From: Candidatus Saganbacteria bacterium
GTDB lineage: Bacteria > Margulisbacteria > WOR-1 > O2-12-FULL-45-9 > XYB2-FULL-48-7
Reading direction: 5' to 3'
Length of the DNA stretch: 54,067 nt
Assembly: GCA_016939335.1 (NCBI GenBank)
Contig: JAFGHC010000019.1
Location: 87,090-141,156 of the forward strand
Both the position numbers and the translations under genes were made by a program. Below are positions 39,109 through 47,479 of the stretch, piece by piece. The notes under the pieces are model-generated. The model was not told the origin of the DNA, made no database searches, and was given only the letters and a program-made list of their open reading frames with translations. Numbering within the stretch: the first letter of the stretch is position 1; each line of letters opens with the position of its first letter.

Positions 39109-40599
39109 TTATTCTGATGCCCCCTGGACTAAATCCAAAGAATCCCGATAAAGAATTGGGACCCAGAATTTCGGGTCGTCCTGCTCGCCGCGTTGCTCAA
39201 AAAAACCAATTGTACAAAGATTTCGGGCAAGCTCCATTGTTGCTTCCGGGGCCGATTTCCAAATTTTAGCTAAAGATTGAGCCGAATATTCTGTTTTTTT
39301 ACCCCGTAACTTTTCAATCTGATTACGAAAATCAGGATATTCCGCATAAAGCGTTTGGCCAAGCCGCGTCTTGGAAACCTCAGATAAAGCCTCCTTGAAA
39401 ACCTGTCTGGAGAAAAGACGCCCTCCTTCAGGCTCGGAATCTCCAATTTCCAACTGCCGAACTTGGGCATCACGAAGCGCATTTAATAAGTGGATAATCT
39501 CTCTTGGGGCAGCCTGTCTTGAGCCGTCCCAGGTTCGGCTAAGCATCCAATCAAGAGTGTTTGACTTTCGCGACCCAACCTCAACTTGATCAGGGAATAA
39601 ACGATAAAAAAACTTTTCTTGGCTCTCTGTTGTTGCGAGCACCGCTTCTTTCTTTTCGTGATAGTAATCTAAGATACTTTCATTTTGGACAGCGCGCCGG
39701 ACGATGAGATTTAAAATTGTCGACCTATTCCATTCTATTGTAAGCTGGCGTGTAATATGGCTGGCCTCACGAAACCCAACAGAAGTAATTCGTTGCCAGA
39801 TGTCTGTTCTGAGAAATATTTTTAGCCGAAAGTTGCTCAAAGATAAAAAATCGAGATAGACATGAAAAAGTGCCCGCAAAGCGTTCTGTTCGAGTTCAGG
39901 CGATTCTAAAAATGCGACATCTAATCTGTCGAGTAATACCCATAACTTGTATTTAACGCTGGCAAGCGCTGAATCGCCCAACTCTAATAAGTGGTCAACA
40001 GAAACCGCGCCCTCCTTAATTTGTGTGGCCGATGGTTCGCTGAAAGTAATTTTGGCGGTTATGGATGGGATTTGACCTGCTGGATCTAGAGTAAGCCCGC
40101 CCTCCACGGATTCGGGTCGAAGTAATCGCTTTACATAATCAAAAGCAGAAAGAAGAACCCTCTGAAGGTTCTTTTCTTTTGGTCGAAGGCCGCTTTCTTG
40201 CAAACGATCACGGAGTTCTTTTGCTTGTGCTCCCGAAATTCCATACTCATCAAGTGTTGCTGAAACAAGACAAGCTATATATAGTTTCCACAAAGCAATA
40301 AATTCCGTTTCCGACGCCGGTGGATTAATTACTAATGATTGAAAAGCTGTTGTCCCGCGAGGATTTTCTGCGACCGCAGCTAGAATCCCTCGATCAAAAA
40401 GCTCGGTTTTCCTTCCAATGAGCAGGGAATAAAGGGCGCTTTTCCCCGATCCTTTTGGGCCATAAATAATATCAACTTTGTCAGAAAAGAGCTGTTGCCA
40501 TTGGTCAGTTTCAACAAAATATTTAGCGAGGATATCAGTCTCTTCTTCTGCGACTCTGTGCCCAAAAGTTACAGGCTGTAAAACTTTTAGAATAGTCAT
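39109..40599 (-). CDS. Large P-loop ATPase (Sll1717-type)
   Basis: A 496-residue P-loop NTPase. Walker A GPKGSGKS at 47-54, Walker B-like LWVLLDRLD near 219, and a long helical C-terminal half with LRTDIWQRITSVGFREASH. It resembles the Sll1717-type ATPase family, of unknown function and often strain-variable. Codon use is visibly AT-richer than ychF next to it, suggesting acquisition. TATACT lies about 14 bases before the ATG. A defence role is possible but unproven. Confidence 0.7.
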   Translation of the reverse strand: MTILKVLQPVTFGHRVAEEETDILAKYFVETDQWQQLFSDKVDIIYGPKGSGKSALYSLLIGRKTELFDRGILAAVAENPRGTTAFQSLVINPPASETEFIALWKLYIACLVSATLDEYGISGAQAKELRDRLQESGLRPKEKNLQRVLLSAFDYVKRLLRPESVEGGLTLDPAGQIPSITAKITFSEPSATQIKEGAVSVDHLLELGDSALASVKYKLWVLLDRLDVAFLESPELEQNALRALFHVYLDFLSLSNFRLKIFLRTDIWQRITSVGFREASHITRQLTIEWNRSTILNLIVRRAVQNESILDYYHEKKEAVLATTESQEKFFYRLFPDQVEVGSRKSNTLDWMLSRTWDGSRQAAPREIIHLLNALRDAQVRQLEIGDSEPEGGRLFSRQVFKEALSEVSKTRLGQTLYAEYPDFRNQIEKLRGKKTEYSAQSLAKIWKSAPEATMELARNLCTIGFFEQRGEQDDPKFWVPILYRDSLDLVQGASE

Positions 40600-40703
40600 A
40601 TTTTGGATAGGGAGTATAATTTCCTGCTCTTCTTCCCCGTCCTAATTTAGTAGTATAGCATATTGTTGAGAAATTATTTAAGAGAGCGCAAGCATTAAAA
40701 TGC

Positions 40704-40709
40704 TATAAT
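40704..40709 (+). promoter_or_regulatory. -10 box of ychF at leaderless spacing
   Basis: TATAAT ends seven bases before the ychF ATG, placing the expected transcript start at the ATG. No good -35 is seen. Confidence 0.55.
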
Positions 40710-40716
40710 CTTTTCT

Positions 40717-41802
40717 ATGGCACTTTCGCTCGGTATCGTCGGGCTCCCCAACGTCGGCAAGTCGTCCTTGTTCAACGCGCTGTCGCGCGCGAAGGCGAAC
40801 GTTTCCAATTACCCGTTCTGCACGATCGACCCGAACATCGGCGTGGTCGAGGTGCCGGACGAGCGGCTGCAGACGCTGGCCAAAATGTTCAGCTCCAAAA
40901 AGATCGTCCCGGCGATCATCGAATTCTACGATATTGCCGGGCTGGTCAAAGGGGCGAGCCGGGGCGAAGGGCTGGGCAACAAGTTCCTGGCCAATATCCG
41001 CGAAGTCGACGCCATCCTCCATGTCGTCCGCTGTTTTAAAAGCGAAGAGATCATTCATGTTGAAGGCGAGGTCAATCCCCGGCGCGACATCGAGATCATC
41101 AATCTTGAGTTGAGCTTGGCCGACATGTCGCAGGTCGAAAAAAGGGAGATTTACATTAAGCAGAAGGTTAAATCGGGCGACACGCGCGCCGTCAGGGAGA
41201 ACGACTTCTTGCAGAAACTTTATGACTGGCTGGCCAAAGGCAGGCTGGCCAGGAATTTTCCGTTCGAGGAGAAAGAGCGGGAATTTTTAAAAGAAATTTC
41301 ACTGCTCACGCTCAAGCCGGTCCTCTACGCCGCCAATGTTGACGAATCGGGCAACCAGGGACAGGTCGAGGTGGTCAGGGCGGTCGCCAAGGAGGACGGC
41401 GCCGGGGTCGTAGTCATTTCTTCCAAACTGGAGGCCGAGTTGACCGAGCTTTCGCCCGAGGACGCGCAGGCGTACCTCGCCGAGCTGGGGGTGAAAGAGT
41501 CGGCGCTGGGCAAATTGATCCGGGCCAGCTATGAGCTCCTCAATCTGATCACCTTTTTCACCGCCGGCGAGAAAGACGCCCACGCCTGGACGATCACCCG
41601 CGGGCTGAAAGCCCCCCAGGCCGCCGGCAAGATCCACTCCGACATGGAACGCGGCTTTATCGCGGCCGAGGTCGTCCATTACGCCGACATGATCGCCTGC
41701 GGCTCGTTCGCCGCCGCGCGGGAAAAAGGGCTGCTGCACACCGAAGGCAAAGAGTACGCAGTCGAGGACGGGGATTTGATTATCGTCCGGTTTGTGGTAT
41801 AA
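40717..41802 (+). CDS. ychF: Redox-regulated ATPase YchF/Obg-like
   Basis: A 361-residue Ych[36 protein letters not shown] is the G1/G2 region, [17 protein letters not shown] the G3 region, and a TGS domain closes the protein ([14 protein letters not shown]...[14 protein letters not shown]). The family prefers ATP and associates with ribosomes. Its 3' end contains the rpsF promoter. Confidence 0.96.
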   Translation: MALSLGIVGLPNVGKSSLFNALSRAKANVSNYPFCTIDPNIGVVEVPDERLQTLAKMFSSKKIVPAIIEFYDIAGLVKGASRGEGLGNKFLANIREVDAILHVVRCFKSEEIIHVEGEVNPRRDIEIINLELSLADMSQVEKREIYIKQKVKSGDTRAVRENDFLQKLYDWLAKGRLARNFPFEEKEREFLKEISLLTLKPVLYAANVDESGNQGQVEVVRAVAKEDGAGVVVISSKLEAELTELSPEDAQAYLAELGVKESALGKLIRASYELLNLITFFTAGEKDAHAWTITRGLKAPQAAGKIHSDMERGFIAAEVVHYADMIACGSFAAAREKGLLHTEGKEYAVEDGDLIIVRFVV

Positions 41803-41803
41803 T
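41776..41803 (+). promoter_or_regulatory. Promoter of the rpsF-ssb-rpsR-rplI operon
   Basis: TTGATT (41776-41781), 16-base spacer, TATAAT (41798-41803) overlapping the ychF stop. The leader to the rpsF GTG is about 40 bases. Confidence 0.65.
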
Positions 41804-41851
41804 AATTAGTCGTTAAAGGCAGTAGTCATTTTTTCCCGGGAGGTTATTTAA

Positions 41852-42256
41852 GTGAATTCTTATGAGTTGATATTGATCTTCGACCCCAACCAGGGGGAGG
41901 AGAAGATCGGCGCTTTTCTCGCTAAAGTCGAGGAGAAGATCAAGCACCTGGGCGGCGCGATCGATAAGGTCGAAAAATGGGGGACGCGCCGGCTTTCTTC
42001 GATGATCAAGAAGGCCAAAGCGCTGACCCAGGGCCATTATGTTCTGGTCCGCTTCAAAAGCCCGGCCGGCGCGCCGGCCGAACTCCGCTCCTACCTCAAA
42101 GTCTCGGAACACGTGGTCCGCTATTTCGTCTCCCGGGCCGTTGTCATGCCGGTCCCGCCGGTCAGACGCGGCGCCCCGGGCATGGCGACCGCCCCGGTCA
42201 CGGCGGCGGTCGACATCGGCGAAATAAAAGGTAAGCCCCTTGGCGAACCTCAATAG
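41852..42256 (+). CDS. rpsF: Ribosomal protein bS6
   Basis: A 134-residue bS6. YELILIFDPNQGEEKIGAFLAKVEEKI and LRSYLKVSEHVVRYFVSRAV are conserved. The start is GTG at 41852 with GGGAGG eight bases upstream. The Pro/Ala-rich tail is longer than the minimal bS6. Overlaps ssb1 by 17 bases. Confidence 0.95.
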   Translation: MNSYELILIFDPNQGEEKIGAFLAKVEEKIKHLGGAIDKVEKWGTRRLSSMIKKAKALTQGHYVLVRFKSPAGAPAELRSYLKVSEHVVRYFVSRAVVMPVPPVRRGAPGMATAPVTAAVDIGEIKGKPLGEPQ

Positions 42257-42677
42257 AATAATCCTGATCGGCCGGCTGACGGCCGACCCCGAGGGCCGCG
42301 CCACGGCCGAAGGGATGGCGGTGACCAGGTTCCGGCTGGCGGTCGACCGCCCGGCGGGCGGCGTCCCGAAAGAGGACAACGTCGACTTCATCGACGTGGT
42401 CGCCTGGCAGAGATTGGCCGAGATCTGCGCGCAATACCTGAAAAAGGGCCGCCTGGTCCTGGTCGAGGGGCGGATCCAGAACCGCTCGTTCGAAGACCAG
42501 ACGGGACAGCGCCGCTGGGTAACCGAGGTGGTGGCGCGCAACATGACGATGCTGGATAAAGGGCAAGGGACGGCGGGGAAAGGCCCGGAAGAGACAAAAG
42601 CGTTGGTTACTCCGGCGGCGGAGGCGGACGAAATTCCGGCCGATGAGGCGGAGCTGGAAAGCGATCTGCCTTTTTAA
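42240..42677 (+). CDS. ssb: Single-stranded DNA-binding protein 1
   Basis: A 145-residue SSB: OB fold LNRIILIGRLTADPEGR...VTRFRLAVDR...VDFIDVVAWQRLAEICAQYLKKGRLVLVEGRIQ, then an acidic disordered tail ending ESDLPF, the protein-interaction tip. The start is TTG inside rpsF. First of two tandem ssb genes. Confidence 0.93.
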   Translation: MANLNRIILIGRLTADPEGRATAEGMAVTRFRLAVDRPAGGVPKEDNVDFIDVVAWQRLAEICAQYLKKGRLVLVEGRIQNRSFEDQTGQRRWVTEVVARNMTMLDKGQGTAGKGPEETKALVTPAAEADEIPADEAELESDLPF

Positions 42678-42710
42678 AATAAAAAATAAAAAGTCAAAAA
42701 TAAAAAATTT
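42676..42710. repeat. Heptamer array between the two ssb genes
   Basis: Five 7-base A-rich units in register: AAAATAA three times, plus AAAGTCA and AAAATTT. It begins within the ssb1 stop codon and ends three bases before the ssb2 ATG, so no Shine-Dalgarno is left in front of ssb2. Confidence 0.8.
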
Positions 42711-42713
42711 GGT

Positions 42714-43139
42714 ATGTACAACAAAGCGTTTTTGATCGGGAATTTGACGAGAGATCCGGAGCTGCGCTACACGACGAGCGGGATCCCGGTCGCCAGGTTC
42801 GCGATCGCGGTCAACCGCTTCCGGCGCAAGAGCGAGGCGGCGGCCGGCGAGGAGACGCGCCAGCAGGACGTTGATTTCATCAATATCGTCGCCTGGCGCC
42901 GGCTGGCCGAGATCTGCGGCGAGTATTTGAAGAAGGGGCGGCCGGTGGCGGTCGAGGGGCGGCTGCAGATCAGGAGCTATACCGGCAAGGACGGCCAGAA
43001 AAAAACGATGGCCGAAGTCGTGGCCGATAATATGCAGATGCTGGGGGGGAAAAGAGACGAGTCAGCCGAAAGCCGAAAGCCGATAGCCGAAAGCGGAACA
43101 CAGGAGGCAGAAACGGCCGACGACGAGATCCCATTTTAA
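42714..43139 (+). CDS. ssb: Single-stranded DNA-binding protein 2
   Basis: A 141-residue SSB: YNKAFLIGNLTRDPELRYTTSGIPVARFAIAVNRF, then VDFINIVAWRRLAEICGEYLKKGRPVAVEGRLQIRSY, ending DDEIPF. Clearly a diverged paralogue of the adjacent ssb1. Its linker contains heptamer repeats (43064-43091). Duplicate SSBs may divide work between replication and repair or natural transformation; this is inference. Confidence 0.94.
   Translation: MYNKAFLIGNLTRDPELRYTTSGIPVARFAIAVNRFRRKSEAAAGEETRQQDVDFINIVAWRRLAEICGEYLKKGRPVAVEGRLQIRSYTGKDGQKKTMAEVVADNMQMLGGKRDESAESRKPIAESGTQEAETADDEIPF
43064..43091. repeat. Heptamer array inside ssb2 linker
   Basis: AGCCGAA is repeated four times with one change (AGCCGAT in the third), encoding the disordered linker SAESRKPIAES. 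Unit loss or gain would alter the frame before the acidic C-terminal tip. Confidence 0.85.
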
Positions 43140-43152
43140 AAGAGGTGCGTGA

Positions 43153-43401
43153 ATGACCAGGGAAGCAAGAAAACCGAAACAATCGCAGTTCAAAAAAAGG
43201 AAACGCAAGCCGTGCTATTTTTGCGTCGAGAAAGTCGGCCTTGATTATAAGGACACCGGTTTCGTCAAGCGGTTCATGACCGACCGGGGGAAGATCGCGC
43301 CGCGGCGCCTCTCGGGCTGTTGCGCCCTGCACCAGCGGATGGTCGCCCGGGCGATCAAGCGGGCGCGCCAGATCAGCACCGTGCCGTACGTGGTGGATTA
43401 A
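43153..43401 (+). CDS. rpsR: Ribosomal protein bS18, zinc-ribbon form
   Basis: An 82-residue basic protein. CYFC (C21, C24) and CC (C56, C57) retain the four-cysteine zinc-binding form (C+). DYKDTGFVKRFMTDRGKIAPRRLSG and CALHQRMVARAIKRARQ are the bS18 core. Between ssb2 and rplI as usual. Confidence 0.96.
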   Translation: MTREARKPKQSQFKKRKRKPCYFCVEKVGLDYKDTGFVKRFMTDRGKIAPRRLSGCCALHQRMVARAIKRARQISTVPYVVD

Positions 43402-43402
43402 A

Positions 43403-43828
43403 ATGAAAGTCATAATCCTGGAGGACGACAGCGTCGAGAGCGTGGCCGACGGCTACGCCCGCAACTTCCTCTTTCCCCGGAAGCTGGCGGTCAACGCCAC
43501 CCCGGCGGCGCTCGCCGCGCGCGACAAGCGGCAGGAGAAGAAGCAGGCCGAGTTGGAACAGAAACGGCAGGAGATGCAGGCGCTGGCCGACAAGCTCGGC
43601 GCCGCCGAGATCACCATCACCGCCGACGTCGGCGAGGGGGGGAAGCTGTTCGGCTCGGTGACCACCGCCGACCTGGCCCGGGCGGTCAAAGAGAACCTCG
43701 GCCTCGAGCTCGACCGGCGCAAGATCGAGATCAAAGAGCCGCTCAAGACCGCCGGTGATTACCACGTCAGCGTCAAGCTGCTGCGGGGCGTGACCGCCGA
43801 CCTGAAGGTAAAAGTCGCCGCCCGCTGA
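43403..43828 (+). CDS. rplI: Ribosomal protein bL9
   Basis: A 141-residue bL9: MKVIILEDDSVESVADGYARNFLFPRKLAV, a central charged helix, and KLFGSVTTADLARAVKENLGLELDRRKIEI. One base after rpsR; uvrC follows after seven bases. Confidence 0.95.
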   Translation: MKVIILEDDSVESVADGYARNFLFPRKLAVNATPAALAARDKRQEKKQAELEQKRQEMQALADKLGAAEITITADVGEGGKLFGSVTTADLARAVKENLGLELDRRKIEIKEPLKTAGDYHVSVKLLRGVTADLKVKVAAR

Positions 43829-43835
43829 ACCGCGC

Positions 43836-45098
43836 ATGAGCTCCCTTAAGGAGAAGCTTAGGTCGCTCCCCGCCAGGCCCGGCGTCTATCTTTTCAAAGA
43901 CAAGCGCGGCGAGATCATTTACGTCGGCAAGGCCAAATCGCTCCGCCGCCGCGTCGCCTCCTACTTCCGCCCGCGCCCCGGGCTCAAAACTTCCGTCCTC
44001 CTCGAGCGTCTCTATGACATCGACTACATCGTGACCGGCTCGGAACTCGACGCCCTGCTGCTCGAGGACGAACTGGTCAAGAAATACAAGCCCCGCTACA
44101 ACGTCGCCCTGCGCGACGACAAAGCTTACCCCTTCGTCAAACTGACGGTCAACGAAGAGTGGCCGCGCCTCCTGCTGGCGCGGCGCAAAGAGGACGACGG
44201 CGCCCTCTATTTCGGCCGCTACCAGGGCGGCATGGTGCGCGCCGTCATCCGCCTGATCAAGAAGCTCCTGCCGATCCGCTGGTGCAAGGAATCGCCGCTC
44301 CGGAAGCGGGAGCAACCCTGCCTCTATTATCACATCGGCGCCTGTGCCGCGCCCTGCACCGGCAACATTTCGCATGACGCTTATCTGGCGCTGGTCGATA
44401 ATGTCAGACGGATACTGGAAGGCAAAATGGACAAAGCGATCGACGGCCTTAAAGCCGAGATGGCCAAGGCCTCGGCCAAACAGGACTTCGAACAGGCGGC
44501 CTTTCTGCGAGATAAAATAGAAATGCTTGAGAAGATGAGGGAAGGGAAGCACGATCTGGCCAAAGCGCCCGCCCCGCGCCTGATCGGCGAGGTGACCGAA
44601 CTGCAAAAAGCGCTCAGGTTGGCACAGCCCCCGATGCGCATCGAGTGTTTCGACATCTCCAACATCCAGGGTTCGCATATTGTCGCTTCGCTGGTGGTCT
44701 TCCTCGGTGGTTTGCCGCTGAAAAACGATTACCGGCACTTTAAAGTCCGCAGCCTGCGGGATAAACCCAATGACGTCCAGGCGATGTCCGAAGTCGTGAC
44801 GCGGCGTTACACCGGCTCGCTCTCGAAAAAAATGGAGCTCCCCGATCTGGTCATGGTCGACGGGGGCCTGGCCCAGGTCAACGCCGCCGAACGGGCGCTC
44901 CTGGCGGCTAAAGTCAACCGGCCGGTGATCGGCCTGGCCAAGCGGGAAGAGGCGGTCTACTTCCCCGGCCGGAGCAAGCCGCTGCGGCTCCCCCGGGCGG
45001 GGGAGGCGCTCAAGCTGCTTCAGCGGGTGCGCGACGAAGCCCACCGTTTTGCCGTCACTTTCCACCGCGCCCGGCGGCGGAAAACGTTCTTCCGGTGA
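43836..45098 (+). CDS. uvrC: Excinuclease UvrC lacking the C-terminal HhH domain
   Basis: A 420-residue UvrC. GIY-YIG nuclease (GVYLFKDKRGEIIYVGKAKSLRRRV, ~17-41), UVR helices (KQDFEQAAFLRDKIEML, ~213-229), and the RNase H-like second nuclease (ECFDISNIQGSHIVASLVVF, DLVMVDGGLAQVNAA, DEAHRFAVTFHRARR). It stops right after this, where the usual ~600-residue protein adds tandem helix-hairpin-helix motifs. No frameshift remnant of HhH is visible downstream. Confidence 0.93.
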   Translation: MSSLKEKLRSLPARPGVYLFKDKRGEIIYVGKAKSLRRRVASYFRPRPGLKTSVLLERLYDIDYIVTGSELDALLLEDELVKKYKPRYNVALRDDKAYPFVKLTVNEEWPRLLLARRKEDDGALYFGRYQGGMVRAVIRLIKKLLPIRWCKESPLRKREQPCLYYHIGACAAPCTGNISHDAYLALVDNVRRILEGKMDKAIDGLKAEMAKASAKQDFEQAAFLRDKIEMLEKMREGKHDLAKAPAPRLIGEVTELQKALRLAQPPMRIECFDISNIQGSHIVASLVVFLGGLPLKNDYRHFKVRSLRDKPNDVQAMSEVVTRRYTGSLSKKMELPDLVMVDGGLAQVNAAERALLAAKVNRPVIGLAKREEAVYFPGRSKPLRLPRAGEALKLLQRVRDEAHRFAVTFHRARRRKTFFR

Positions 45099-45149
45099 GC
45101 GGCGCCCAAGTTGTGCCGGGGTGCCAATTGTGTTATTATTTTTATATCC

Positions 45150-46259
45150 ATGAGGCCAATAACAGTTGCGCTGGCGCTTTTGCTGGCCGCGGGATCGGTG
45201 CGGGGGGAGAGCCTTGATGAACAGGAAAAACTCAAGATCATCCAGGACGAGCTCAAGGTCAGTCAGGAGAAACTGAAGCAGACCAAAGAACAGCGGCAGG
45301 AGGTGCTGGGCAAGCTGGTGGTCATCACCAAAGAGCTGAAAAAGGCCAACACCAGCCTGAACCGGGCCAAGGCCAAGATCGAGGAGAACGAATCGAAGAT
45401 CGGCGCGCTGATCGTCGAGCAGAAAAAGAGCGAAGCGGAACTGAGCAGCAAGTCGGGGCAGCTGGCCCTGCGCGTGCGCGAAGCGTACAAGAACGGCGGC
45501 CTCAGCTACCTTGATCTGCTTTTCAATTCGCAGTCGATGTCCGATTTTCTCAACCGGCTCTATTTTTTTGAGAAGATCATCGCCCGTGACGCCAATCTGA
45601 TCCGGGGGGTGCGCGCCGGACTGCGGGCGACCAGGAGCCAGCAGCAGGAGCTGACCGGCCGGACCCGTGAGATCAAAGAGCTGGCCAATGTCATCGCCGA
45701 GAACAAAAAGAAGATCGCGGAACAGGCCGAAGAAAAACAGAAACTCGTTGACCAGCTCAAGGTCCGGGAAGACGAATACGCGACCAAGGTCGCCGAACTG
45801 GAAAAGAGCTCGCAGGAGCTCGAGGTCATGATCCAGAAACAGATGGCGGCGCGCGGCCGGAGCTATAAGATCCACAGCACCGGGGAGCTGGCCTGGCCGC
45901 TGCAGGGGCGGATCTCCCTGCGTTTCGGCGCCCGCCATCGTCTGCAGGGGCGGCACACCGGCATCGACATTGCCGCGCCTTACGGCACGCCGATCGCGGC
46001 GGCCGACTCGGGCGAGATCATTTTCGCCGGCTGGTGGGACGGCTACGGCAAGGCGATCGTGATCGACCACGGCCGGGGGCGGGCGACGGTTTACGCGCAC
46101 CTGTCGCGGCTTTATCCGAAAGTCGGCGCCAACGTGGTCAAGGGGCAGACGATCGGCTTGATCGGCATGACCGGCTATTCAACCGGCCCGCACTGCCATT
46201 TTGAGGTCCGGGTCAACGGGGTGCCGGTCAATCCGGAAAAGTATCTGCCGAAATCGTGA
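45150..46259 (+). CDS. EnvC-like M23 (LytM) peptidase with coiled coil
   Basis: A 369-residue secreted protein. Signal peptide (MRPITVALALLLAAGSVRG), two long coiled-coil stretches (~20-245), and a C-terminal LytM/M23 domain with HTGIDIAAPYGTPIAAADSG (H269, D273) and GPHCHFEVRVNG (HxH). Such proteins cleave peptidoglycan or activate amidases at division. The ATG at 45150 is used; TATTAT (45134-45139) implies a very short leader. Stop overlaps the following frame. Confidence 0.9.
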   Translation: MRPITVALALLLAAGSVRGESLDEQEKLKIIQDELKVSQEKLKQTKEQRQEVLGKLVVITKELKKANTSLNRAKAKIEENESKIGALIVEQKKSEAELSSKSGQLALRVREAYKNGGLSYLDLLFNSQSMSDFLNRLYFFEKIIARDANLIRGVRAGLRATRSQQQELTGRTREIKELANVIAENKKKIAEQAEEKQKLVDQLKVREDEYATKVAELEKSSQELEVMIQKQMAARGRSYKIHSTGELAWPLQGRISLRFGARHRLQGRHTGIDIAAPYGTPIAAADSGEIIFAGWWDGYGKAIVIDHGRGRATVYAHLSRLYPKVGANVVKGQTIGLIGMTGYSTGPHCHFEVRVNGVPVNPEKYLPKS

Positions 46260-46285
46260 ACAACGGAGAGGAAGGAGAAAACAAA

Positions 46286-47476
46286 ATGACGATGGTTAAA
46301 CGGCCGCGCTTCAAGCTCTGGCTGGCGGTCCTGATGGTGGCGATCACCGCCTTTGGCATCGGCAAGGTGGTGGCGCAGAGCGATCAGGGCGGCCTGGAGC
46401 GGAAACTGGAAACTTACCTCCAGGTGCTAGACATCGTCAAGAACGACTACGTCAACAAGAGCCTCGATGACCAGAAACTGGTCTACGGCTCGATCCGCGG
46501 TATGCTGGCGGCGCTCGACGACCCCTACACGCGCTTCATGGAGCCGAGTTCCTACAAAGAGATGAAAATGCGGATGAGCGGCTCCTACTCGGGGATCGGC
46601 ATCTACATCGGGATCAAGAACAACACGCTGGCGGTCATCTCGCCGATCATCGACACGCCCGGCAAGAAGGCCGGGCTTCGCTCGGGTGATTATATTATGA
46701 AGATCGACGGCAAAGAGACCAAGGACATGGCGCTGGAAGAGGCGGTCAGCCTGATCCGCGGGCCGCAGGGGACCAAGGTCAAGCTGGCCATCCTGCGCGC
46801 CGGCTGGAAAGAACCCCGCGACTTCGAGATCACGCGGGCCAAGATCGAGATCAAGAGCGTGGTGCGCAAGGAATACGAGGGGCTGTCGTACATCAAGCTC
46901 AACACCTTTGAGAATCTCAACGCCAGCACCGAATTCGAAAAGGCGCTGCGCGCCTCGAAGAACACGCCCGGCCTGATCATCGACGTGCGCGACAACGGCG
47001 GCGGCCTGCTGCAGAACGCGGTTGACATCGGCAGCATGTTCATCCCGCGCGGCACCATTGTCAAGACGGTCGACCGCGAAGGCCGGGAGGAAGCACTTGC
47101 CTCGACCGGCCGCGTCCTTTGGACCAAGCCGGTGGTCATGCTGATCAACGAGGGCTCGGCTTCGGCCTCGGAGATCCTGGCCGGCGCGCTGCGCGACAAC
47201 AAGGCGGCAACGCTGGTCGGCACCCATTCATTCGGCAAGGCTTCGGTGCAGAACGTCAGGCAGCTCAATGACGGCTCGGCCATGCTGCTGACGATCGCCA
47301 AGTACCTGACGCCGAACGGCGACTATATCATGAAGAAAGGGATCTCGCCGGAAGTCGAGGTCCAGCTGCCGACCCGGGAAGCGGAAGCGGCGCTGGAGCA
47401 GGCGCTGCCCGAGGAGGCCAGCGATGCCCAGCTGCAAAAAGCCATTCAAATCCTGAAGGAAAAGATCCAGGGGTGA
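46286..47476 (+). CDS. S41-family C-terminal processing peptidase (Ctp)
   Basis: A 396-residue periplasmic serine protease. N-terminal hydrophobic signal/anchor, PDZ domain (ISPIIDTPGKKAGLRSGDYIMKIDGKET), then the S41 core with GLIIDVRDNGGGLL, NEGSASASEILAGAL (catalytic Ser ~290) and GTHSFGKASVQ (catalytic Lys). ATG at 46286 with GGAAGGAG nine bases upstream is preferred to GTG at 46256. Paired with the EnvC-like gene as in many bacteria. Confidence 0.93.
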   Translation: MTMVKRPRFKLWLAVLMVAITAFGIGKVVAQSDQGGLERKLETYLQVLDIVKNDYVNKSLDDQKLVYGSIRGMLAALDDPYTRFMEPSSYKEMKMRMSGSYSGIGIYIGIKNNTLAVISPIIDTPGKKAGLRSGDYIMKIDGKETKDMALEEAVSLIRGPQGTKVKLAILRAGWKEPRDFEITRAKIEIKSVVRKEYEGLSYIKLNTFENLNASTEFEKALRASKNTPGLIIDVRDNGGGLLQNAVDIGSMFIPRGTIVKTVDREGREEALASTGRVLWTKPVVMLINEGSASASEILAGALRDNKAATLVGTHSFGKASVQNVRQLNDGSAMLLTIAKYLTPNGDYIMKKGISPEVEVQLPTREAEAALEQALPEEASDAQLQKAIQILKEKIQG

Positions 47477-47479
47477 CCC

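Noticed and set aside
43773-46100. 775-residue open frame on the minus strand over uvrC and the M23 gene
   Set aside because: GC-rich coding DNA leaves long open antisense frames; the plus-strand genes carry clear family motifs.
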